NCBI GenBank assembly: GCA_937132145.1
Contig: CAKZNY010000046.1
Location: forward strand, 1-5,437
Length of the DNA: 5,437 bases
Source of the DNA: an uncultured Paracoccaceae bacterium
Lineage (GTDB): Bacteria > Pseudomonadota > Alphaproteobacteria > Rhodobacterales > Rhodobacteraceae
Direction of reading: 5' to 3'
Shown: one piece after another, positions 1 to 4,900 of the stretch
Layout: each line of letters starts with the position of its first letter
Numbering within the stretch: position 1 is the stretch's first letter
Position numbers and translations under genes: made by a program
Notes under the pieces: model-generated
The model's input: only the letters and a program-made list of their open reading frames with translations
What the model was told of the DNA's origin: nothing
Database searches by the model: none

Positions 1-16
1 AGCCGTATATCGCCAT
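1..16 (-). CDS. Probable start of TRAP large permease (DctM), partial
   Basis: An ATG at 16-14 on the minus strand opens a frame (M-A-I-Y-G) that leaves the window after five codons. It lies 12 bases after the TAA (31-29) that ends the presumed DctQ remnant. In TRAP operons the large permease gene, which makes the 12-helix transport subunit, normally follows dctQ directly. An in-frame TAA at 31-29 means no earlier start is possible. A purine-rich AAGGGA sits almost against the ATG, closer than a good ribosome binding site should be, so the true start could lie further left. The call rests on position and operon order, not on recognisable protein sequence. Confidence 0.35.
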
Positions 17-28
17 TCCCTTGTGACT

Positions 29-112
29 TTAGTTCAGCACTGTGCGCTTCGGATCTGCATCTAATGGGCATCTGCATGAGGCAGCATTAAGCGCGATCAA
101 AACTGCTAAGGC
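29..112 (-). CDS. C-terminal remnant of TRAP small permease DctQ
   Basis: Reading leftward from 112, an open frame encodes 27 residues and stops at TAA (31-29). It begins with a hydrophobic stretch, ALAVLIALNAA, like the last membrane helix of DctQ, followed by a short polar tail rich in D, K and R. DctQ proteins have four membrane helices and about 160-175 residues. The main frame to the right supplies only three helices and 110 trustworthy residues, so this piece fits the missing end. It is one base out of frame with the N-terminal part and separated from it by the adapter-like block 114-181. The remnant is an inference from hydrophobicity, position and the tidy stop; part of dctQ, about 20-odd codons, appears to be lost between the two pieces. 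Confidence 0.5.
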   Translation of the reverse strand, partial: ALAVLIALNAASCRCPLDADPKRTVLN

Positions 113-113
113 C

Positions 114-181
114 AGATAGTAAGAGCGTCGTGTAGGGAAATAATGAATATCAATATGGTGGCCCTATCATAAAAAAAAAAA
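114..181 (+). other. Illumina adapter read-through plus poly-A (assembly artefact)
   Basis: Aligned without gaps, 114-171 matches the reverse complement of the TruSeq universal (P5) adapter at 45 of 58 positions. Bases 121-140 (AAGAGCGTCGTGTAGGGAAA) are identical over 20 in a row. The far end, CTATCAT at 164-170, matches the adapter's terminal GTATCATT except for its first base, and is followed by 11 A residues (171-181). A read that passes through a short insert, then the adapter, then off the molecule shows exactly this order. Genuine coding sequence of dctQ resumes at about 182. The mismatches are what low-quality read tails would give. The adapter sequence is from memory, but the contiguous match leaves little doubt. 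Confidence 0.95.
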
Positions 182-509
182 GCAGTCTGTACGCATAATA
201 AGTAAGGACCGTCAGAAAACCCGCGGTCATAGCCATGCTGAGAACGTCTAGAATGCGTTGCACGACGGGCGGCACGAGATTGTAAATAATGTCGATACGG
301 ATGTTTGCGCGCGAGAGCAGGGCATACGAAAACGCGCCGGCAGTCGAGATGGCAAAAACATATCCGGATATTTCATCGGCACCGGCAATCGATATGTTCA
401 GAAGCTTTCGGGTCAAGACGTCGTACGTCACCAGACATGCAGCCGCCAGAAGCGACCACCCGCCGACTTGTACGATTCCGTTAACGGATTTCGTTAAAAT
501 ACCAATCAT
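150..509 (-). CDS. dctQ: TRAP transporter small permease DctQ, artificially truncated
   Basis: This is the small four-helix membrane subunit of a tripartite ATP-independent periplasmic (TRAP) transporter. It works with the DctM transport subunit and the DctP binding protein to import carboxylates using an ion gradient. Visible are helix 1 (about residues 13-32), the family motif region with ADEISGYVFAIS (44-55), helix 2, the SRANIRIDI segment (66-74) typical of DctQ, and helix 3 (about 87-110). The last nine residues (FFFMIGPPY) and the stop at 150-152 are translated from poly-A and adapter sequence (114-181) and should be discarded. The real protein probably continues after a lost segment into 112-29. 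The ATG at 509 is preceded by a purine-rich GGGACGAG. It lies 75 bases after dctP, with a strong hairpin between them. Confidence 0.85.
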   Translation of the reverse strand: MIGILTKSVNGIVQVGGWSLLAAACLVTYDVLTRKLLNISIAGADEISGYVFAISTAGAFSYALLSRANIRIDIIYNLVPPVVQRILDVLSMAMTAGFLTVLTYYAYRLLFFFMIGPPY

Positions 510-541
510 ATGTCTCGTCCCGAGTGTACTGGAAGAAAATA

Positions 542-570
542 GGGTCGGGCATGTTTTACACGCCCGACCC
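542..570 (-). terminator. Intercistronic hairpin between dctP and dctQ
   Basis: GGGTCGGGC (542-550) pairs perfectly with GCCCGACCC (562-570), nine base pairs and almost all G-C. The inner bases TGT/ACA can add three more pairs after one mismatch, leaving a three-base loop. On the mRNA strand it is followed by a T-rich TATTTTCTTCC. It starts 14 bases after the dctP stop codon. Such hairpins after the binding-protein gene of transport operons commonly act as partial terminators or block 3' exonucleases, so the soluble binding protein is made in excess over the membrane subunits. The stem is seen directly; the role is inferred. Confidence 0.8.
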
Positions 571-584
571 GGAGTTCAGGTGGC

Positions 585-1649
585 CTAATTGGCCTTCGCA
601 GTCATGTTAAGAACCTGACCAACCGTAGCATTCCAGTTGGCAGCGCACTCTTCACCACAACGTTTTGCCCAACGTGCCAGAATAACATCGGTGGCTATCA
701 CGTCGCGGGTTGCAAGGTCTTCGGCGCTAGGCGTAACCAGCGTCATGCCGCCAAGTGGTGCATCCGGACCCAGAGGACAGGAATCGCTTGTCAGACAAGC
801 GATGGCCACTTCGTCTTCCAGTGCGGTTTCTTCCCACATACGCTCGGTCAATGCATCAAGACGCTCGGTCAGATCTGCTTGTTGATCGGCCGACATGGAA
901 TTCCATTTGTCCATATTCATCGCACCAAAGGCAAGGCCCCAACCTACACGCATAGTGTAGACGTAATTGGCTGCCTGATACCATTTTGCGGAGTAACCGG
1001 ACATTGTGCCAGTGATACCACAATCAACAACGCCTTTTTCCAGCGCCGGAACAACCTCGCCAAACGACACGGTTACCGATGTCCCGCCAACGCCCTCGAC
1101 GAAATCACCAAGTGTTGTCGCATAGACGCGGATCTTCTTGCCTTTCAGGTCAGCCAGGCTTTTGATTTCAGATTTACAGAACAGAACCTGACTGGGGAAC
1201 GGATAAAGTTGAAGAAGTTTGGCGTTGTAGATTTCCTCGAACGACTTGGCCAGCGTCGGGAAATAGGCATCGGCAACCGCGCGTTCGGTTTCGATGTCCT
1301 GAGTAACCGAGGAAAGATCGCCGCCTTCAAATATGGCATCCTCAGCCGCAACATAGCTGGGCAGACCATAGGCATAATCGAATACACCTGATTTCAGCAG
1401 GCGCATGATTTCGAAACCCGACAGGCCGTATTCGGAGTAGGAACCGATGTTCGAAATAATCGACCCTTCGGTTGCCTTGGTCAAACCACGCCAGAACGGT
1501 GCTTCGCGTTCGGTGTAGTTTGTCATGCTGCTCCAAGTGCCAATGACGCTGATCTGGGTTGTGTCTTGAGCCAGCGATGGCAGCGCACCTGTCGATACGA
1601 TGGCAGTGGCTAACGCAGCCGCTCCTACCAGTTTAAATTTTGTTAACAT
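585..1649 (-). CDS. dctP: TRAP transporter solute-binding protein, DctP family
   Basis: This is the periplasmic binding protein that captures the substrate and delivers it to the DctQM membrane complex. The 354 residues begin with a Sec signal peptide: K4 and K6, a hydrophobic core at about 7-22, then a likely cleavage after S-L-A (25-27). The mature part shows the DctP pattern: SLADLKGKKIRV (164-175), whose R174 matches the conserved arginine that grips the ligand carboxylate, then FGEVVPALEKGVVDCG (196-211). W238 and F241 could help line the ligand site. Length is usual for the family. Six cysteines (158, 210, 285, 291, 331, 335), including a pair at 285/291 and another at 331/335, may form disulfides. 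The start follows an excellent GGGAGG ribosome site. The substrate cannot be read from sequence; the neighbours suggest an amino-acid-derived carboxylate. Confidence 0.93.
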   Translation of the reverse strand: MLTKFKLVGAAALATAIVSTGALPSLAQDTTQISVIGTWSSMTNYTEREAPFWRGLTKATEGSIISNIGSYSEYGLSGFEIMRLLKSGVFDYAYGLPSYVAAEDAIFEGGDLSSVTQDIETERAVADAYFPTLAKSFEEIYNAKLLQLYPFPSQVLFCKSEIKSLADLKGKKIRVYATTLGDFVEGVGGTSVTVSFGEVVPALEKGVVDCGITGTMSGYSAKWYQAANYVYTMRVGWGLAFGAMNMDKWNSMSADQQADLTERLDALTERMWEETALEDEVAIACLTSDSCPLGPDAPLGGMTLVTPSAEDLATRDVIATDVILARWAKRCGEECAANWNATVGQVLNMTAKAN

Positions 1650-1652
1650 TTC

Positions 1653-1667
1653 GTTACCTCCCGTAAC
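1653..1667 (-). promoter_or_regulatory. dctP ribosome binding site within a small hairpin
   Basis: The transcript reads GTTAC-GGGAG-GTAAC, with five-base arms (1663-1667 and 1653-1657) and a five-base loop (1658-1662). The near-perfect Shine-Dalgarno GGGAGGT (1656-1662) has its GGGAG in the loop and its last two bases in the 3' arm, six bases before the dctP ATG at 1649. It fixes the start codon. The hairpin is short and may be weak; whether it presents or hides the site is unknown. Confidence 0.65.
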
Positions 1668-1700
1668 AGTTTCGGCCTCTCGGGCCCTTACTTTCGACTT

Positions 1701-2552
1701 TCAAGAGCGCCCAGCGTCTACCCCCCGTATATCAGTGATTAGCATTCGCCCGGGCGCGTGGGTTATGCAAATGGGGGGGCGTGCATTTCGAACTGCGGTT
1801 TGTGGCGTTACACCACAAGCCCAGAAAACCGGAATCTCGTCGTCGTGAATTTCAGGAACCTCACCCCAGTCGGGTTTGGCTAGATCGACGATACCGATTG
1901 CCGAGGCGTCCCCAAAATGAACAGGCGTTCCATGGGCCTGATGAAATCTGCTTGTAATCTCGACGGCCCGGATTGCATCGCTGGGCGTTAATGGCCGCAT
2001 CGATACAACCATGCCGCCGGAAAACGGACCTGCGGCGGTTGTCGGGATGTTTGTTTGATACATCGCGACAGTTTTATTTTGCTCGATATGGCGCATATTA
2101 ATACCTTCGGACATCAAAGCTTCCTCGAAAGAAAACGAGCAACCAAGGACGAATGTCACAAAATCATCGCGCCACAGGTCGACGATATCTGTAACCTGCT
2201 CGATAAGCTCGCCGTCCCTGTAGACGTTATAAAGTGATATGTCCGTGCGAATATCCACGTCCTGTCCCAATGTCGGTAAACGTGGATTGCCCGTGTCCGA
2301 CACTCCGATCAATGGGCAAGGTTTCGGGTTTCTCTGGCAAAAACGGAAAAAGTCCATGGCATGGTCAGCCGGTAGAATGACTATGTTTCCCTGAAGATAC
2401 CCCAGAGAGACCCCCGCCGTATGTTCGTTCAGCCGGTTTGCCCGTATCATCGCGCGAATCTCGATCGGCAGCGCCCCGCGCAACCCTTCTGCTACACTCG
2501 AAGCGATAGCATTCCGATCAGATGCGTCCTTTTTCAACTGGATATCCGACAT
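1701..2552 (-). CDS. DUF1445 / YcsI-family putative hydro-lyase, D-glutamate cyclase-related
   Basis: This soluble 283-residue protein spans the whole DUF1445 domain. Family signatures in order are [19 protein letters not shown] (70-88), the acidic [10 protein letters not shown] (95-104), [13 protein letters not shown] (134-146), YQTNIPT (165-171), [13 protein letters not shown] (175-187), [14 protein letters not shown] (199-212), [10 protein letters not shown] (242-251) and [12 protein letters not shown] (263-274). No signal peptide or membrane helix is seen. Bacterial members are labelled putative hydro-lyases without a proven reaction. The animal enzyme DGLUCY, which contains this domain, turns D-glutamate into 5-oxo-D-proline, and B. 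subtilis ycsI lies beside 5-oxoprolinase genes. Beside a D-amino-acid dehydrogenase-like gene, action on a D-amino acid or its lactam is reasonable but unproven. It ends 51 bases before dctP, suggesting co-transcription. The ATG has only a modest ribosome site (AAGAGA). Confidence 0.9.
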   Translation of the reverse strand: MSDIQLKKDASDRNAIASSVAEGLRGALPIEIRAMIRANRLNEHTAGVSLGYLQGNIVILPADHAMDFFRFCQRNPKPCPLIGVSDTGNPRLPTLGQDVDIRTDISLYNVYRDGELIEQVTDIVDLWRDDFVTFVLGCSFSFEEALMSEGINMRHIEQNKTVAMYQTNIPTTAAGPFSGGMVVSMRPLTPSDAIRAVEITSRFHQAHGTPVHFGDASAIGIVDLAKPDWGEVPEIHDDEIPVFWACGVTPQTAVRNARPPICITHAPGRMLITDIRGVDAGRS

Positions 2553-2665
2553 CGTAGTTTTCTCTTCGTTCGACCGCAGAGCGGGGTTGCATTAACTATT
2601 TTCAAATAGTTGACACATGGTCAGGATTAAATCCAATTGATAAATTATGGGTACAGCGATCAATT
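2553..2665 (-). promoter_or_regulatory. Regulatory region upstream of the DUF1445-TRAP genes
   Basis: These 113 bases between lysR and the DUF1445 gene are AT-rich and densely symmetric. Seen directly are AACTATTT-TC-AAATAGTT (2594-2611), GGATT-A-AATCC (2624-2634), AATTGAT (2635-2641) facing ATCAATT (2659-2665), and TGATAAAT (2638-2645) facing ATTTATCA (2668-2675, just inside the lysR 3' end). Such spacing within an otherwise tight cluster suggests an internal promoter for DUF1445-dctPQM under the local LysR or XRE-cupin protein. I could not identify convincing -35 and -10 boxes: the best minus-strand pair is TTGATC (2663-2658) and TCAATT (2640-2635) at 17 bases, which is weak. Confidence 0.55.
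2594..2611. repeat. Perfect 8-bp palindrome, candidate operator
   Basis: AACTATTT and AAATAGTT are separated by TC, giving an 18-base near-continuous dyad 42 bases upstream of the DUF1445 start codon. Its centre does not fit the T-N11-A spacing of classic LysR sites. A compact dyad of this size would suit a dimeric helix-turn-helix repressor or activator. It could equally form a weak, AT-rich RNA hairpin in the leader. Confidence 0.5.
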
Positions 2666-3565
2666 TTATTTATCACTGTCTTGTCCAAACTCGGTGGCGG
2701 CGGTGGTTGCCAGATCAATGATCTTGGCCGTAAGCACGTTGTGCGGCGTCCGCGAATGCGAGGCCGTAAACACGAGGTCCGAGGGTTGCCACGAGCTGGA
2801 AATAATTTCGAGCTCTCCTTTTTCCAGCTCGTCAACGATACACGCGACAGGCAACATGGCGACGCCAACCCCGTCTATTGCCATGCGCTTGCAAGCGTAA
2901 AGAGACGAGGACGGGAATATGCGCGCAGGCTCATCCATGACTTCGCGAAGGTAGCTCTGCACTTCGGCGTAGGGTCTGGTATTTCGTGCGTAAGTTATGA
3001 TGGATTTTCGGGCGATCTGCTTTATCGAGACACCATTTCTGGGCAGTTTAAGCTTCGGACTAGCGGCCCAGACCAGCGGATAGGCGCATAAATACGTGTT
3101 TTCGACATTGAAATCCGACACCGGCCCCAACAAAAACGCCAGATCCAGTGATCTGGTTATAAGCTCATTTCGTAAACTTGTTGTCACGTCGACCGTGATC
3201 TCGATGTCAATCAGGGGGAATTTGTGATGCACGCGACTCAGGAAATCTGACAGCCAAGTATGAACGATGGTCTCGGAAACGCCGAGACGCAGCACACCGG
3301 AGAGGGTCTCTGGCGTCCTGACTTGTTCTTTTAACTGGTCGGACATCGACAAGATTTTCTCCGCATACGGAAGAATTTTATGACCCACGGCAGTAAGTGC
3401 GATTGAGCCACTGCGACGCTCGAACAGCTTGTTTCCAAGACTTTCCTCCAGGGCTGCAATGCGTGCAGAAACCGAAGGTTGGGTCGTGCATAACCGGTCA
3501 GCAGCTTTACGAAAGCTTTTGAAGGTCGCGACCCAGATAAAAGTTTCGAGCTGTTTAAGGTTCAT
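2666..3565 (-). CDS. LysR-type transcriptional regulator
   Basis: This cytoplasmic DNA-binding regulator senses a small ligand and usually activates nearby catabolic genes. The 299 residues are standard length. The N-terminal winged helix-turn-helix spans about 1-60, with the family pattern MNLKQLETFIWVATFKSFRKAA and the recognition segment TTQPSVSARIAALEESLG (27-44). A linker helix (about 60-85) leads to the effector-binding domain: LSGVLRLGVSETIVHTWL (88-105) opens it, and DLAFLLGP (141-148) and GVGVAMLPVACI (232-243) are typical core strands. The start is preceded by AAAGG six bases upstream. It lies 40 bases after the dehydrogenase stop on the same strand and is probably co-transcribed with it, rather than divergent as is common for LysR genes. 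Likely targets are the region at 2553-2665 and the divergent region at 4725-4900. The effector is unknown. Confidence 0.93.
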   Translation of the reverse strand: MNLKQLETFIWVATFKSFRKAADRLCTTQPSVSARIAALEESLGNKLFERRSGSIALTAVGHKILPYAEKILSMSDQLKEQVRTPETLSGVLRLGVSETIVHTWLSDFLSRVHHKFPLIDIEITVDVTTSLRNELITRSLDLAFLLGPVSDFNVENTYLCAYPLVWAASPKLKLPRNGVSIKQIARKSIITYARNTRPYAEVQSYLREVMDEPARIFPSSSLYACKRMAIDGVGVAMLPVACIVDELEKGELEIISSSWQPSDLVFTASHSRTPHNVLTAKIIDLATTAATEFGQDSDK

Positions 3566-3605
3566 GGCTCGCCTTTGCTACAAAATCGCACTCGCGCGAT
3601 CGGAA

Positions 3606-4724
3606 TTATCTTAAACGATCCGGGGACAGATCAGATTTTTTTAGCCCCGCTGCTGTCAGGTCCTCGGGCAACTCGCCTGTCTTAATCAATGATACCACCG
3701 CGCGCGCAATCGCAGGGGCGGTCTGTATGCCGTAGCCTCCCTGACCTGCGAGCCAGAAAAAACCGCTAGCGCCGCCATCCAAGCCAACAACAGGCGTTTT
3801 ATCGGGTAGAAAATTGCGCAGACCCGCCCATTTATTGTTAATGCGGCGGACCTGCAAATTGGTAGCTGTCATCAAGCGGTCTATGGCGATGGCAATATCA
3901 AGTTCTTCGGGTTGCGCATCGCACGGGGGGGACAGCGTTTCGTCAGCAGGAGACGCCAGAATCTGGCCAGCGTCGGGTTTGAAATAAAACTCTTCGTCGA
4001 TGTCGATAGTCAGCGGCCACGATGAAATGTCAACGCCGTGCGGCGCATCGAAGGTAACGACTGTCCGTCGTTTTGGCAGCAGGCCGATCGGGCGCACTCC
4101 CGCCATTTTTGCAATCACATCGCACCACGCACCCGCTGCATTGATGATGATCGGGGCGCAGAACTCGCCAGCTTTGGTCAGGATTTTCCACATGCCGTCG
4201 TTGTACGAAATCTCGAAAACTTCGGCGTTCGTGACCACGCGCCCCCCCCTTGCCCGCAGATCTTTAAGATAACCACTGTGGAGGCTGTGGACGTCTATGT
4301 CCTGCGCGTCCGGCTCGAATATAGCGCCGGCCACGTACTCAGGGTCTAGTGAAGGGTTGATTTTCACCGCTTCTGCACCGCTTATTCGCTGGATAGAGGA
4401 AACGATCACCGCCTTCATCGCCGCGTCGAGATGGTCCAGTTGGTCAACGCGCGCGATAAACAACGCACCACGTTGGGTCAGAATCGGATGATCGACAAAA
4501 CCGTCTGGCGGATTAGTCAGAAAATCGCGACTGGCCACAGTCAGAATCCGGATTTCACGGTTTCCGTAGTTCTGGGTGTATATCGCCGCCGAGCGGCCGG
4601 TGGTGTGGTATCCCGGCTGATTTTCGCGTTCCAGCACTATAACACGAGCGGAATCGGCCAGTTCATACGCAGCAGATGCTCCTGCAATTCCGGCACCAAT
4701 CACAAGGATGTCACAGTGTTCCAT
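3606..4724 (-). CDS. FAD-dependent D-amino-acid dehydrogenase-like protein (DauA/DAO family)
   Basis: This predicted flavoenzyme would oxidatively deaminate a D-amino acid to a 2-oxo acid and ammonia, passing electrons to an acceptor other than oxygen. FAD binding is shown by VIGAGIAGAS (8-17), E32 at the end of strand 2, and GYHTTGRSAA (38-47). The 372 residues follow Pseudomonas aeruginosa D-arginine dehydrogenase almost end to end (recalled sequence), including NAAGAWCD (195-202), PKRRT (217-221), FYFKPDAG (246-253), WAGLRNF (299-305) and AGQGGYGIQT (326-335). The carboxylate-binding residues are kept as R220, Y247 and R303, as are T50 and Y53. However, the positions of His48 and Glu87 are I48 and A87, so the guanidinium-reading residue is gone. 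It is the first gene of the minus-strand cluster; its ribosome site (GAAAG) is weak. Other DAO-family amine or imino-acid dehydrogenases remain possible. Confidence 0.88.
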   Translation of the reverse strand: MEHCDILVIGAGIAGASAAYELADSARVIVLERENQPGYHTTGRSAAIYTQNYGNREIRILTVASRDFLTNPPDGFVDHPILTQRGALFIARVDQLDHLDAAMKAVIVSSIQRISGAEAVKINPSLDPEYVAGAIFEPDAQDIDVHSLHSGYLKDLRARGGRVVTNAEVFEISYNDGMWKILTKAGEFCAPIIINAAGAWCDVIAKMAGVRPIGLLPKRRTVVTFDAPHGVDISSWPLTIDIDEEFYFKPDAGQILASPADETLSPPCDAQPEELDIAIAIDRLMTATNLQVRRINNKWAGLRNFLPDKTPVVGLDGGASGFFWLAGQGGYGIQTAPAIARAVVSLIKTGELPEDLTAAGLKKSDLSPDRLR

Positions 4725-4793
4725 TTATTACTTTCATCAGCGTTTCTATGATAGAGCCCATATTCGAGTCGGACTAGTCATAACAATTTTCAT

Positions 4794-4814
4794 ATGATAA
4801 ATTAATTTTATCAT
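4794..4814. repeat. Inverted repeat ATGATAAA-N5-TTTATCAT, candidate operator
   Basis: The arms ATGATAAA (4794-4801) and TTTATCAT (4807-4814) are perfect complements around TTAAT. The dyad sits in the middle of the divergent region, about 70 bases from the dehydrogenase start codon and 86 from the XRE-cupin start codon. The ten bases TGATAAATTA (4795-4804) recur at 2638-2647 upstream of the DUF1445 gene, which makes chance symmetry of AT-rich DNA less likely. The binding protein is not known; the divergent XRE-cupin regulator or the LysR protein are the obvious candidates. Confidence 0.55.
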
Positions 4815-4890
4815 TTTAAAACCGTTTTGTTGAGATTATAACGATTTTAGAAATTACACTGCGCGAATAACGTTTTATAAATGGGAAGTC

Positions 4891-4894
4891 GAGG
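4891..4894 (+). promoter_or_regulatory. Ribosome binding site of the XRE-cupin gene
   Basis: GAGG lies six bases before the ATG at 4901 and decides that start. The nearby ATG at 4881 is out of frame, and no in-frame start was seen in the roughly 25 bases just upstream. Confidence 0.7.
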
Positions 4895-4900
4895 TCGTTA

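Larger units (their letters stand above)
4725..4900. promoter_or_regulatory. Divergent promoter region between dehydrogenase and XRE-cupin genes
   Basis: These 176 bases contain no gene and are strikingly AT-rich between about 4781 and 4880. They must hold the start signals for both the leftward cluster and the rightward regulator. Seen directly are the dyad at 4794-4814, the 8-base palindrome GACTAGTC (4772-4779), and TATAAC (4837-4842) and TATAAA (4876-4881), either of which could be a -10 box for the rightward gene. Neither has a good -35 partner, so I do not place a transcription start. A regulator bound here could control both directions at once. Confidence 0.6.

Noticed and set aside
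150..190. A T-run on the coding strand of dctQ as a slippage or programmed frameshift site
   Set aside because: The run is the poly-A that follows adapter read-through, and everything leftward to 114 is adapter sequence, so there is no biological frame to shift into.
879..1391. Rightward 170-codon open frame
   Set aside because: It lies wholly inside dctP on the opposite strand; dctP has a signal peptide, family motifs and a strong ribosome site, while this frame resembles no protein I know.
1672..1686. GGCC-rich symmetry in the DUF1445-dctP spacer
   Set aside because: Four-base arms that are themselves palindromic arise easily by chance, and no T-run follows.
2610..2638. Rightward promoter from TTGACA at 2610-2615
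   Set aside because: No acceptable -10 box occurs at 16-18 bases (the sequence is around CCAATT), and it would transcribe antisense into lysR.
2681..3091. Rightward 136-codon open frame
   Set aside because: It is the complement of the LysR effector domain and has low-complexity, arginine-rich composition typical of antisense frames.
3585..3602. Inverted repeat ATCGC-N-GCGAT between the dehydrogenase and lysR
   Set aside because: Only five pairs with no clear T-run on the transcript side; too weak to call a terminator or operator.
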